This document shows positions 40,961 to 49,469 of a DNA stretch of 64,000 bases, piece after piece; position 1 is the stretch's first letter, and each line of letters opens with the position of its first letter. Position numbers and translations under genes: made by a program. Source of the DNA: Thiovibrio sp964588325 (lineage in GTDB: Bacteria; Desulfobacterota; Desulfobulbia; Desulfobulbales; Desulfurivibrionaceae); the NCBI GenBank assembly GCA_964588325.1, contig CAZPOR010000001.1:186001-250000 (forward strand), read 5' to 3'. The notes under the pieces are model-generated. The model ran no database searches and was not told where the DNA came from. It saw only the letters and a list, made by a program, of their open reading frames with translations.

Positions 40961-43900
40961 ATGATCAAACCGAACTGGCATAATTTTCAGGCAAAATTCA
41001 TCGACAATCCTCAAAAGTATTTTGAGTGGTTTTGCTATTTGCTGTTCTGTCAGGAATTCAAAACGCCTGCCGGTATTTTCCGTTATAAGAACCAGTCGGG
41101 AATTGAGACAAATCCGATCACCAAGGGCGGTGAAATAATCGGCTGGCAGGCCAAATTCTATGGCACCAAGTTGTCGGACAACAAGTCTGAGCTGATAGGA
41201 ATGATTGCAAAAAGCAAAAGGGATTATCCCGACCTGACCAAGATCATTTTCTACACCAACCAAGAGTGGGGGCAAGGAAAGAAAGGCAACGATTCCGAGA
41301 TCAAAAAAAAAGTCGATCAAAAAGCAAAGGCGTCTGGCATCGAAATAGTATGGAGAACGGCAGGCTTTTTCGAGTCGCCCCTTGTAACAATCGAGAACGA
41401 GAAGATTGCCAAGCACTTCTTCGCTCTGGACAAAAGCATCTTTGACCTTTTGGAAGAGAAGCAAAGACACACGGAAAATGTGTTGCTCGAAATCCAGACC
41501 GATATAGATTTCAACGGCAAGAAGATCGAGATAGACAGAGGCGAGCTTTTAGACCGACTGCGCGAGAATTTGGACCAAAAACAGATTCTGGTCGTAAGCG
41601 GAGTCGGCGGCGTGGGTAAAACGGCGGTTATCAAGAAACTGTATGGAAATGTGAAAGACTGTATCCCTTTCTACGTTTTTAAGGCCAGCGAGTTCAATAA
41701 GGACAGCATCAACGACCTGTTTAAAGAATATGCCTTGGAGGATTTTGCAGACGGCCACCGGGGAGAAACACACAAGATTGTTGTTGTCGATTCCGCCGAA
41801 AAACTGTTGGATTTGACCAACACCGATCCTTTCAAAGAATTCCTGGGAATTCTCATAAAAGATAACTGGCAGATCATTTTCACCACCCGGAACAACTATT
41901 TGGCAGATTTGAACTATGACTTCATCGATATCTATAAGATCAGGCCGGGCAATTTCGACATACGCAATCTGGACCATGAAGAATTAGCGGCAATAGCCCA
42001 GGCCAATGTTTTCAAGCTTCCGGAAGACGCCAGGTTATTGGAGCTAATCAAGAATCCTTTTTATCTTAGTGAGTATCTGAAATTCTATACCGGAGAGAAC
42101 ATAGACTATGTGAACTTTAAAGATAAGCTGTGGAGCAGAATAATTGCCAAAACGAATTCGGCTAGGGAACAATGTTTTTTGGCGACTGCCTTCCAGAGAG
42201 CCAATGAGGGTCAATTTTTCGTCACGCCGGTCTGTGATCCACAGGTCTTAGATACGTTGGTCAAGGGCGGAATTCTCGGTTATGAGACGGCAGGCTATTT
42301 CATTACGCATGATATTTACGAGGAATGGGCGCTAGAAAAGAAGATTGCCGCCGATTACATTCGCAAGGCGCACAACAAGGAGTTTTTCGAGCAGATCGGC
42401 GCATCGCTCCCAGTTCGCCGCAGTTTCAGAAACTGGGTATCCGAACGGTTGCTACTGGAAGACCAATCCATTAGGCAGTTTCTTGGGGAAATTATCCAAG
42501 GAGATGACATTGCCGCATTTTGGAAAGACGAGTTATGGATATCAGTGCTGCTTTCCGATCATTCGACAGCATTTTTTGAACTATTCAAAGAGGAATTGCT
42601 TGGCAATGATCAGAACTTATTAAAAAGACTGACATTCTTGCTAAGACTAGCCTGCAAGGAGGTTGATTATGACATCTCCAAGGAGCTCGGAGTCAGCGAC
42701 TTAAATTTGCTTGCCATAAAATACGTACTGACCAAGCCGAAGGGGTCTGGCTGGCAGAGCGCTATCCGTTTCATTCACGACAATCTAGATAGAATAGGCG
42801 TCAAGAATATCCATTTCGTCCTCCCAGTGATCCATGAGTGGAACCAAAAAATCAAAAAGGGCGAGACGACGAGATTATCTAGCCTGATAGCTCTCAAGTA
42901 TTATCAGTGGACCATCGAGGAGGATGTCTATCTGTCCCGTGACGACGATAAAGAAAATCTCTTACAAACGATCCTTCTGGGGGCCGCCATGATTAAGGCT
43001 GAGTTGGAGGGAATTTTCGGAGAGGTTTTGAAAAACAGGTGGAACAATCATCGAGATCCCTATTACGATCTGATGAAAACAATCCTGACCGACATGGAAG
43101 CTCTTCCAGTCTGGATAACTCTTCCGGAATATGTCTTACAGGTGGCTGACCTGTTTTGGTATCGTCCGCATAAAGAAGCGGACGATCATTACCACCGGAT
43201 GGATATTGAGGGCGAATTTTGTTTAAACACCAGCCATCACGATTATTTCCCTGCAAGTCCGTACCAGACACCTATCTATTGGCTGCTTCAGTTTGCATTG
43301 CGAAAAACCGTAGACTTCATTTTGGCCTTTACGAACAAAACTGTGGAATGTTTCGCGAAGTCGCGATTTGCAAATGAAATTCAAGAGGCGGACGTATTTA
43401 CTCAGGAAGGTCAGTCTGTAAAGCAATACATAAGCACCAGGTTGTGGTGCATGTACCGTGGAACACAGGTCTCCGCGTATCTGCTCGAATCAATCCATAT
43501 GGCCTTGGAAAAATTCTTCCTTGAGAAAGGCAAGGACATGGATTCTGGGGTACTTGAAAGCTGGCTTTTGTATCTTCTGCGCAATTCAAAGTCAGCTTCC
43601 ATTTCGGCTGTGGCAACAAGCCTTGTCCTCGCGTATCCGGAAAAGACGTTTAACGTTGCAAAGGCGCTTTTCCAAACCAAAGAATTCTTCCTCTTTGATA
43701 TGACTAGATTCACCTTAGATCTACAGCAGAAAACTTCTCTTCTCGGATTACGGAATATGTTTGGATTAATTAACTATACAAAAAAGATTCATGAAGACGA
43801 AAGGATAAAGGCTTGCGATGATGAACATCGAAAGAAATCTCTCGAACATTTAGCACTGACATATCAAATCGTCAGAAGTAAAGAGACTAGCGAAGAAGAA

Positions 43901-45664
43901 GTAAAAAAGAGACAGCAACTTATATGGGGCATTTTTGACAAATACTACAACGAATTGCCGGACGAGTCTGACGAGACCGATGCTGATAAGACCTGGAGGC
44001 TTTTCCTTGCGAGGATGGACCGGCGGAAGATGAAGGTGACCACTGAAGTGAAAGACAATGGGGTCGCGATAACTTTTAACCCGGAAATTGATCCCAAGCT
44101 CAAGGAATACAGCGAAATGTCTCTCAAGCAAAGCTCCGAGCCGATGAGATACGCTCCACTGATGTTGTGGGCAAATTACAGGAAGGACAAAGACGAACGC
44201 TCTAAGCAGTACGAACAGTACGAAAACAATCCTCAGCTCGCCCTAAAGGAAGTCAAGGAGATAATCGAAAGGTTCAAAGAAGTTGAGGATGAAAATTTCC
44301 GACTTTTCAATCGTGCGGTACCGGCAGATGTCTGTTCCATTCTGCTGACAGATTATTTCGACAAACTTTCCGAAGAAGAGAGAGAATACTGTAAAGGTAT
44401 CGTCTTGGAGTATGCGCGATTTCCGCTGAGGCCTGGCTATCAATATCAAGTTTCAGACGGGACTGCCTCAGCCATTGCCGCGTTGACGGTATTGTTTCAA
44501 AATTATCCAGCCGAAAGGAAAGATATAAAATTAATTCTATTGCTGACCCTGTTTGATGATTACCCAATCGGCATGGGAGGAGGCCATTACAACATCTTCC
44601 CGAGTAGGGCAATTTATACATTATGGGAAAACCATTTTGACGACATGCAATCCCTGCTCATCGGATATTTGCTGTTGAAGCCTAAATACAAGGATCTGAG
44701 GAAAAAACTCCGCCAAGAGAGCTACAAAAAAAGGGTTTGTGAGATTGACGAAGGACAGCTCTACGAGGCTTTCCTCAAGGGACATGAGCATGACATAGAA
44801 AGAGTCATGGATAATGCAATTTCTTCGGGTGATTTAAAGGATATTGAGCAAGCGGATCTATATATTTTAAACACGGCCTTTCAGATAATTCCGCTAAAGA
44901 CGACCAATGCCGCACACAAGCAGATAGCACTATCCACAATCGCAACCTTTGCGAGCAACTTATTGTCACATAAGAGGGAAGAAAAGGTCGATTATTCTGT
45001 CCGGCATTCCTTCTTGGAAAGATTTGCCTATTTTGTTCTAAGTTCATCTGAACAGGATATTCCTGATTATTTGAAACCGTTTCTCGATGGCTTCAACGGT
45101 TCGGAAGCGATTGCGGATTTGTTTGAGCAATTTATTCTGGCCGAAGACCGGCTGGGTGCTTACGACAAGTTCTGGCAAGTCTGGTCCCTATTTTTCGAAA
45201 AAATGGTCGCGCTTTGTTCGAAGGGGGATGGATATTGGTATGTGGACAGGATCGTCAAGAGTTATCTGTTCGCACAAATCCCCTGGAAAGAAACGGCCAC
45301 GGATTGGCGTACGTTCAAAGATAGTAACGGCAGGTTCTTCGCAGATGTATCCAAGAATATCGGCCATTGTCCCTCCACGCTGTATGCGCTCGCCAAGTCA
45401 TTTAATAAAATAGCCGACCGGTTTCTCAATCCAGGGATATCGTGGTTATCCGGAATGTTGACCCGCAACAATAATTTATGGACTGAAAAATTGGAGACCG
45501 ATACCCTCTATTATCTGGAAAGTGTGGTCAGAAAGTATATCTACAGGGAGCGTGAGAGAATTCGACGAACCCGACAGTTGAAAGCAGAGACCTTGGTAAT
45601 ATTAGATTTCTTGGTCGAGAAAGGGTCGGTTGTTGGCTACATATTACGCGAAAATATCCTATAA
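40961..45664 (+). CDS. Avs-like antiviral STAND NTPase with N-terminal nuclease domain
   Basis: 1567 residues from ATG 40961 (a TTG at 40925 would add 12). Residues 1-165 look like a Mrr-type PD-(D/E)xK nuclease: WHNFQAKF, YFEWFCYLLF, GIFRYKNQSGIETNPI and GWQAKFYG, with Glu and the QxK lysine as candidate catalytic residues. The STAND ATPase follows: GVGGVGKTAV at about 213 (Walker A), KIVVVDSAEKLL at about 272 (Walker B) and IIFTTRNN at about 306. The remaining 1100 residues are alpha-helical repeat-like sequence, the expected phage-protein sensor. Architecture and length fit the Avs4-like group. The gene is much richer in A+T than its neighbours and sits beside a toxin-antitoxin cluster, both signs of transfer. 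Confidence 0.85.
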   Translation: MIKPNWHNFQAKFIDNPQKYFEWFCYLLFCQEFKTPAGIFRYKNQSGIETNPITKGGEIIGWQAKFYGTKLSDNKSELIGMIAKSKRDYPDLTKIIFYTNQEWGQGKKGNDSEIKKKVDQKAKASGIEIVWRTAGFFESPLVTIENEKIAKHFFALDKSIFDLLEEKQRHTENVLLEIQTDIDFNGKKIEIDRGELLDRLRENLDQKQILVVSGVGGVGKTAVIKKLYGNVKDCIPFYVFKASEFNKDSINDLFKEYALEDFADGHRGETHKIVVVDSAEKLLDLTNTDPFKEFLGILIKDNWQIIFTTRNNYLADLNYDFIDIYKIRPGNFDIRNLDHEELAAIAQANVFKLPEDARLLELIKNPFYLSEYLKFYTGENIDYVNFKDKLWSRIIAKTNSAREQCFLATAFQRANEGQFFVTPVCDPQVLDTLVKGGILGYETAGYFITHDIYEEWALEKKIAADYIRKAHNKEFFEQIGASLPVRRSFRNWVSERLLLEDQSIRQFLGEIIQGDDIAAFWKDELWISVLLSDHSTAFFELFKEELLGNDQNLLKRLTFLLRLACKEVDYDISKELGVSDLNLLAIKYVLTKPKGSGWQSAIRFIHDNLDRIGVKNIHFVLPVIHEWNQKIKKGETTRLSSLIALKYYQWTIEEDVYLSRDDDKENLLQTILLGAAMIKAELEGIFGEVLKNRWNNHRDPYYDLMKTILTDMEALPVWITLPEYVLQVADLFWYRPHKEADDHYHRMDIEGEFCLNTSHHDYFPASPYQTPIYWLLQFALRKTVDFILAFTNKTVECFAKSRFANEIQEADVFTQEGQSVKQYISTRLWCMYRGTQVSAYLLESIHMALEKFFLEKGKDMDSGVLESWLLYLLRNSKSASISAVATSLVLAYPEKTFNVAKALFQTKEFFLFDMTRFTLDLQQKTSLLGLRNMFGLINYTKKIHEDERIKACDDEHRKKSLEHLALTYQIVRSKETSEEEVKKRQQLIWGIFDKYYNELPDESDETDADKTWRLFLARMDRRKMKVTTEVKDNGVAITFNPEIDPKLKEYSEMSLKQSSEPMRYAPLMLWANYRKDKDERSKQYEQYENNPQLALKEVKEIIERFKEVEDENFRLFNRAVPADVCSILLTDYFDKLSEEEREYCKGIVLEYARFPLRPGYQYQVSDGTASAIAALTVLFQNYPAERKDIKLILLLTLFDDYPIGMGGGHYNIFPSRAIYTLWENHFDDMQSLLIGYLLLKPKYKDLRKKLRQESYKKRVCEIDEGQLYEAFLKGHEHDIERVMDNAISSGDLKDIEQADLYILNTAFQIIPLKTTNAAHKQIALSTIATFASNLLSHKREEKVDYSVRHSFLERFAYFVLSSSEQDIPDYLKPFLDGFNGSEAIADLFEQFILAEDRLGAYDKFWQVWSLFFEKMVALCSKGDGYWYVDRIVKSYLFAQIPWKETATDWRTFKDSNGRFFADVSKNIGHCPSTLYALAKSFNKIADRFLNPGISWLSGMLTRNNNLWTEKLETDTLYYLESVVRKYIYRERERIRRTRQLKAETLVILDFLVEKGSVVGYILRENIL

Positions 45665-45738
45665 GATTCGAGGGACGCTCTTAGGAAACTCAATCGGGAA
45701 GAGTTGGGGTTAGGTCTCGAAAAGTAAGTTTTCAAGAA

Positions 45739-46125
45739 TCAAACGTGCTGCACCGGGCCGGGGTACTGTGCCACCAGCACATCGGCGGTGAGCAGGGTGA
45801 TACCCTCGACAGTCGCTTGCGCAACAAGGATGCGGTCGAAAGGGTTTTTGTGGAGGAGGGGCAGGCTGTCGATAAAAACGGCATGCTCACTGGTAATTGG
45901 CAACTCCTGATACCCGTTGTCCAGCAGCCCCCGGCGCAGCACTCGCGCATCCACCTGGAAATCGGCACGCCCGAGGCTGCGTTTGATGACGATTTCCCAA
46001 AGGCTGGCCGCGCTGAAAAGCAGTTCGTTGTGCAGGTCTTCCATCAGGGTGCGCGCCGTGGCGGGCAACTGGCCGGGAGAGCCGGCCGCCCAGAGCAGCA
46101 AGTGGGTGTCCAGCAGCAGCTTCAT
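45739..46125 (-). CDS. vapC: PIN-domain toxin, VapC type (pair 1)
   Basis: 128 residues, whole PIN domain. Acidic active-site residues are visible: Asp in LLLDTHLLLWA, Glu in SAASLWEIVIKRSLG, Asp in PFDRILVAQA and Asp in LLTADVLVAQY. The ATG overlaps the antitoxin stop (ATGA), so translation is coupled. The HLLLWA form belongs to the group paired with Phd-type antitoxins. It is expected to cleave RNA. Confidence 0.92.
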   Translation of the reverse strand: MKLLLDTHLLLWAAGSPGQLPATARTLMEDLHNELLFSAASLWEIVIKRSLGRADFQVDARVLRRGLLDNGYQELPITSEHAVFIDSLPLLHKNPFDRILVAQATVEGITLLTADVLVAQYPGPVQHV

Positions 46126-46367
46126 TCTTCGCCGCCAAAAAGCAGTTTGATTTCCTCGCTGCCCATGCGGTCGAAATCATCGGGAATGGCAATCTGGCCC
46201 TCCATGAAACCCAGCCTCCTGACATGTTCAGCCGACGGAGCATCCAGTCGAGTCACCTTGACCAGCGGTTTTCCAGCCTTGGCGATAATGAAGGAATCCC
46301 CCTTTACCGCTTGATCTATCAGGCGCGACAGTTGCGTCTTGGCTTCGTGGATATTGAGCGTTTGCAT
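46122..46367 (-). CDS. Phd/YefM-type antitoxin (pair 1)
   Basis: 81 residues from ATG 46367, which has GAGG at correct spacing. The N-terminal Phd fold reads MQTLNIHEAKTQLSRLIDQA, then KGDSFIIAKAGKPLVKVTRL. The C-terminal half (GFMEGQIAIPDDFDRM) is the toxin-binding tail. It precedes and overlaps its PIN toxin gene, and an inverted repeat at 46382 lies upstream as a likely self-regulation site. Confidence 0.92.
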   Translation of the reverse strand: MQTLNIHEAKTQLSRLIDQAVKGDSFIIAKAGKPLVKVTRLDAPSAEHVRRLGFMEGQIAIPDDFDRMGSEEIKLLFGGEE

Positions 46368-46381
46368 GATGCGCCTCATTG

Positions 46382-46399
46382 AACTAAGTTTTGTTAGTT
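46382..46399. promoter_or_regulatory. Operator candidate of TA pair 1
   Basis: AACTAA-GTTTTG-TTAGTT, perfect six-base arms, followed by a third TAGTTTA half-site. It lies about 15 bases upstream of the antitoxin start. Confidence 0.55.
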
Positions 46400-46547
46400 T
46401 AGTTTATCTAGGATTGAGGGGAGGCGCAAGATGTTTTTGGGGGGGATCCCGTTTTCCCCGGCTTGCATGGAAGAACAGGGGGACGGGGAGTCCAAGGGGG
46501 TGTTGTTGATCTGTTGATTAAGGTGTCCGGCCCGAATTTTCGTCTGC

Positions 46548-46835
46548 TCAGGCGTGTATCTTGGCCGTCATGTCCACGCCGAGCGCACGCATCACCGCAA
46601 GCATGGTTTTCAGGGTTGGGTTGCCTCTTTCGCTGAAAGAACGGTAAAGCTGTTCCCGTGACAATCCGGTTTCCCTGGCAAGCTCTGTCATGCCTTTGGC
46701 GCGGGCGACAACACCCAGTGCTTTGGCGATGTAGGCGGTGTCGCCGGTTTCCAGGGCATCGGCCATGAAGACGGAAATGGCTTCCGGGCTATCCAGCGCG
46801 GAAGCCGGGTCGTAGTTGTAAAGCGGTTCGCTCAT
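46548..46835 (-). CDS. HigA-type HTH antitoxin, toxin partner truncated
   Basis: 95 residues. Cro/C1-like helix-turn-helix: GMTELARETGLSREQLYRSFS and NPTLKTMLAVMRALG, the form of addiction-module antidotes paired with RelE/HigB toxins. GGAGGGAG precedes ATG 46835. The stop of a toxin fragment overlaps this start (TGATG), showing the original coupled order toxin then antitoxin. With the toxin cut down to its last 25 or so residues the antitoxin is probably an orphan. Confidence 0.88.
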   Translation of the reverse strand: MSEPLYNYDPASALDSPEAISVFMADALETGDTAYIAKALGVVARAKGMTELARETGLSREQLYRSFSERGNPTLKTMLAVMRALGVDMTAKIHA

Positions 46836-46945
46836 CACTCCCTCCACTCTTTTGCGAGTTGTTTTGCGTTCTCAATATCCCGGTTTTGAGATCCTTTGTC
46901 GCCGCCACACAGCAGGCAGGAATTCCGCAGGAATTCCGGGGACAT
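46835..46945 (-). pseudogene. Truncated RelE/HigB-type toxin, C-terminal remnant
   Basis: A 36-codon frame ends in LLCGGDKGSQNRDIENAKQL and AKEWRE, the characteristic end of HigB-like killer proteins (a Cys-Gly-Gly-Asp-Lys segment, then a helix). About 65 residues of the usual toxin are missing. The first ten codons (MSPEFLRNSC) come from junction sequence containing a duplicated GGAATTCCTGC, so the 5' part was replaced in a rearrangement. Its stop overlaps the antitoxin start. Confidence 0.75.
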
Positions 46946-47006
46946 AATATTTAATTCCTGTCTACCATCAGATCATATCGAGAAAGAAAAAAAGTAGGGG
47001 GGCACC

Positions 47007-47033
47007 GGGGTCAGGTTTGACTTTCAGACATTT
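47007..47033. repeat. Short dispersed repeat (copy 1)
   Basis: GGGGTCAGGTTTGACTTTCA and the next seven bases match 48584-48610 at about 22 of 27 positions. A related GTGGGGTCAAGTCTTGA word is at 47779. Such GGGGTCAGG words often border small transposase elements, but no transposase is present. Confidence 0.5.
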
Positions 47034-47097
47034 GGTAAGCCAGGTCCCTGCTGTACCCGATAGCCTTCCAATCAAAATACCAGAAAACCGGAAGAGT

Positions 47098-47421
47098 TCA
47101 GGGCGCGGGACGGCCTTGAACATGATCAGCCTGTGCCACCAGCCGAACGCCCAAGGCCGCACATACTCGGTTGATCGTGTCGAAGCGTGGATGTGCATCG
47201 GGGCGAAGCGCCTTATACAACGCCTCGCGGGTAATCCCGGTGGCTTTGGCGATTTCGCTCATGCCTCGAACGCGGGCCGCCACTCCTAACGCATGAGCAA
47301 GTTCCGCCGTGTCGCCGTCAGCAATTACCATGGTCAGATAGGCGGCAATGTCTTCCTCGCTCTTGAGATGTTCAGCCAGGTCGAATTCTGGCAGATCGGC
47401 AATGCGGATTTTTCTGGTCAT
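47098..47421 (-). CDS. HigA-type HTH antitoxin, toxin partner interrupted
   Basis: 107 residues. Helix-turn-helix at GMSEIAKATGITREALYKAL and FDTINRVCAALGVRL. The N-terminal half EFDLAEHLKSEEDIAAYLTMVI is the usual toxin-contact region of this family, and it is longer than the antitoxin at 46548. GAGGAAT precedes the ATG, three bases after the toxin stop. The toxin at 47425-47721 carries an in-frame TGA. A palindrome upstream of the toxin (47730) is a good site for repression by this protein. Confidence 0.9.
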   Translation of the reverse strand: MTRKIRIADLPEFDLAEHLKSEEDIAAYLTMVIADGDTAELAHALGVAARVRGMSEIAKATGITREALYKALRPDAHPRFDTINRVCAALGVRLVAQADHVQGRPAP

Positions 47422-47424
47422 GGC

Positions 47425-47721
47425 TTATTCCTCGATGGTAGCCGCTATTTTTACGGCTTTTGCAATATCGGCGGCCTGGGTGGATTTTTCGCCACCGCCG
47501 AGCATTACAATCAGTGTTTCGCCGCGCTGAATATAGTACATCCGTCAACCCGGCCCGAAGTGCTCTCGCATCTCGAATACCCCGCTAGCCACCGGCTTCA
47601 CGTCTCCGAGATTCCCGGACTGCGCCTTGTCAAGCCGCCGCGCCAAGCGAAAACGTGTGACGCGATCTTTCAGGCCATTTAACCAGGTGGAGAATTCGGG
47701 TGTGAGCTTGATCGAGCACAT
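47425..47721 (-). pseudogene. HigB-type toxin interrupted by one TGA codon
   Basis: The reverse strand from ATG 47721 encodes a complete HigB-like protein of 98 codons: FSTWLNGLKDRVTRFRLARRL, QSGNLGDVKPVASGVFEMRE, then FGPG, a TGA at 47547-47545, RMYYIQRGETLIVML, GGGEKSTQAADIAKA. The family usually has an aromatic residue at the TGA place (GPG-Tyr/Trp-R), so TGG to TGA is the simplest change. All other family features, the operator and the antitoxin remain. Inactive unless the codon is read through. Confidence 0.82.
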
Positions 47722-47729
47722 AGCAAGAT

Positions 47730-47747
47730 TGTAATCGAACGATTACA
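47730..47747. promoter_or_regulatory. Operator of the interrupted HigBA pair
   Basis: TGTAATCGAACGATTACA: perfect eight-base arms around AA, eight bases upstream of the toxin start. The kind of site bound by a HigA dimer. Confidence 0.7.
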
Positions 47748-47834
47748 GGAAATCAAGAGCCACTCTTGAATGCGTAAGTGGGGTCAAGTCTTGAAATAGC
47801 AGTTTTCTGTAGTTTCAGGATTGATGCGACAGGG

Positions 47835-48248
47835 TTAAACCTGGGTCACCCGCAAACCTGCCTGGAGGGCGGCGGCATGCTGCCTGGCATCGGCGGTGAC
47901 GAACAGGTCCGCCTTCAAAGCCAGAGCGCTGCCGATATGCAGGGCGTCCATGCCGCGCAGGACGTTTTCCTCCAGGGAGTTGATGGAGTGGTGGATCACC
48001 TCCGGCGTCAAGTCACAGATGGCGGCATCGGTAATTTCGGCCAGCAGCAGGGTTTTGAGCTGTCGGTACTGGGAGGGCGAGACCCGATCTTCCCGCAGCA
48101 GGCGGCAAAAGGCCGAAATGATCTCCACCAGGGCAATGCCGGAGAGGCAAAGCTCGGTTGCCTGGTCGCACAGGGCAAGAACCTCATCGGTGCCTTGCTC
48201 GCGAACATAGCGTTTGGCAAAGGCTGAGGAGTCAAAAAATATCCGCAT
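47835..48248 (-). CDS. vapC: PIN-domain toxin, VapC type (pair 2)
   Basis: 137 residues. Active-site acids: Asp in IFFDSSAFAKRYV, Glu in GIALVEIISAF, Asp in LRGMDALHIGSAL and Asp in LFVTADARQHAAA. The SSAFAKRY start marks a different PIN subgroup from pair 1. The start overlaps the antitoxin stop by one base (TGATG). Confidence 0.92.
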   Translation of the reverse strand: MRIFFDSSAFAKRYVREQGTDEVLALCDQATELCLSGIALVEIISAFCRLLREDRVSPSQYRQLKTLLLAEITDAAICDLTPEVIHHSINSLEENVLRGMDALHIGSALALKADLFVTADARQHAAALQAGLRVTQV

Positions 48249-48475
48249 CAGCCCGAGGTCTCGCGTTCTTCAAGGATGAGTCTGCTTAACGAGCAGCCGT
48301 CGATCACCAGCGGTTGGGCTCCCCTCTGTTTCCACGAGGGGAGGTCCTGGGGGAGCGGGACAATGTCGGCTATCGGCTTGCCGTTGCGGATGATCCGCAC
48401 CGGCTCGCCCGACTCGACAAGGTCAAAATACTGCTTGGCATGGTTGCGAAGCTCGGAAAATGTCGCCTGTTTCAT
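48248..48475 (-). CDS. Phd/YefM-type antitoxin (pair 2)
   Basis: 75 residues: KQATFSELRNHAKQYFDLVE and SGEPVRIIRNGKPIADIVPL, a typical Phd N-terminal fold, then a short toxin-binding tail. GAGG precedes the ATG. Coupled to the following PIN toxin by stop-start overlap; operator candidate at 48489. Confidence 0.92.
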   Translation of the reverse strand: MKQATFSELRNHAKQYFDLVESGEPVRIIRNGKPIADIVPLPQDLPSWKQRGAQPLVIDGCSLSRLILEERETSG

Positions 48476-48488
48476 GGTGTCGCCTCAT

Positions 48489-48518
48489 TGTACATTGTTG
48501 TGTTGCTTTTAATGTACA
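48489..48518. promoter_or_regulatory. Operator candidate of TA pair 2
   Basis: TGTACATT (48489-48496) and AATGTACA (48511-48518) are perfect arms 14 bases apart, just upstream of the antitoxin start. Confidence 0.6.
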
Positions 48519-48583
48519 TCCCCTTTGTCCAAAAGTCGATCCTGGAAAATTTCCCGCATATGGAAAGGCGGTTCTGGGGTCAG

Positions 48584-48610
48584 GGGTCAGGCTTGATTTT
48601 CGGACATTCT
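48584..48610. repeat. Short dispersed repeat (copy 2)
   Basis: Matches 47007-47033 (GGGGTCAGG, TTGA, TTTTC, GACATT). A second GGGGTCAGG starts six bases before it. Directly followed by the vapC tail remnant at 48617, so it may mark a recombination border. Confidence 0.5.
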
Positions 48611-48616
48611 TCAGCT

Positions 48617-48714
48617 CCAGGAATCAAACGTACCGCACCGGGCCGGGTATTGTGTCACCAAAACTCGGCGGTTAACAAGGGTATCCCCTCGACAGTCGCT
48701 TGCGCAACAAGAAC
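48617..48714 (-). pseudogene. Remnant of a vapC 3' end, duplicate of pair 1
   Basis: These 98 bases match 45735-45833, the 3' flank and last 27 or so codons of the pair 1 toxin, including the identical stretches CCGCACCGGGCCGGG (one change) and CCCTCGACAGTCGCTTGCGC. Several small deletions break the frame. The copy abuts the stop of the pair 3 toxin. Confidence 0.75.
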
Positions 48715-48715
48715 G

Positions 48716-49126
48716 CTACCGCAGGCGCGTCTGGTACAAACGGATCGGCAGCACCGAGGCATAGTGTTCGAAATCCTGATCCGTGGTGAAAATGGGCAGC
48801 CGGTGGCGATGCGCCACGGCACAGATGAGGTAATCCGTATTTGAGCCTTGGATGCCCTTGCCTCTGGTCAGGTTGAAAAACTCCGCCGCCAACTCGAAGT
48901 CTGCGGAATCCAGGGGCAGATCGGGAAAGGCGGCGAGATATTTTTTGAGAGCGGTGAACTGTTTTTTTGTCTTGATCCCGGAGAGGAGTTCCTGTCGAAT
49001 CGGGCCGATCAGTTGAACCCGCAGTTCGGCCACCAATTCGGTGAGCTCCTCGACCTGAACATGTTCGGCCGTTTCGTTGCGGCGCAAGGCCAGGGACCAG
49101 ACACAGGTATCGACCAGAATCTTCAT
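48716..49126 (-). CDS. vapC: PIN-domain toxin, VapC type (pair 3)
   Basis: 136 residues. Active-site acids: Asp in ILVDTCVWSLALR, Glu in GPIRQELLSGI, Asp in GSNTDYLICAVA and Asp in IFTTDQDFEHYA. The DTCVWSLALRR start marks the group that pairs with small VapB antitoxins. The ATG overlaps the antitoxin stop (ATGA). Confidence 0.92.
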   Translation of the reverse strand: MKILVDTCVWSLALRRNETAEHVQVEELTELVAELRVQLIGPIRQELLSGIKTKKQFTALKKYLAAFPDLPLDSADFELAAEFFNLTRGKGIQGSNTDYLICAVAHRHRLPIFTTDQDFEHYASVLPIRLYQTRLR

Positions 49127-49323
49127 TCCGCCTGCCGCTGTTTCTTGTAATCGTAATCCTGTTCGTAATCGACCTTGCCGAAGATATTCAGAATATCCTT
49201 CTGCTTCCGGCGCTGGATATATTCCTCCAGCGCCTCGGTCACTACGGCCTTCTTGGTCTTCTGCTTGCCCAGCACCCGCGCCTCTTCGATCAGGCTGTCG
49301 TCAATCGCCAGATTCGTCGCCAT
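49123..49323 (-). CDS. vapB: VapB-type antitoxin (pair 3)
   Basis: 66 residues from ATG 49323, preceded by a strong GGAGGTG. The N-terminal part ATNLAIDDSLIEEARVLGKQ and TKKAVVTEALEEYIQRRKQ is the DUF2191-type VapB fold; the tail has many Tyr, Asp and Lys (VDYEQDYDYKKQ). It overlaps its toxin. Confidence 0.9.
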   Translation of the reverse strand: MATNLAIDDSLIEEARVLGKQKTKKAVVTEALEEYIQRRKQKDILNIFGKVDYEQDYDYKKQRQAE

Positions 49324-49469
49324 TTCACACCTCCGTTCACACATTCATTTTCTTTATATTATGTGTAAAACAAGACGGTTTGGCAAGTGCTCTTTTCAGC
49401 CCCTGCCTTCCGGGTAGTGCGCATTGTGATTTGATGCGCTTTTTGCCGGAGAGCGGATGTGCATATTCT

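Noticed and set aside
47545..47547. TGA as a selenocysteine codon in the HigB-type toxin
   Set aside because: The family has an aromatic residue there, TGG to TGA is one change, and no clear SECIS hairpin was recognised downstream. A nonsense mutation is simpler.
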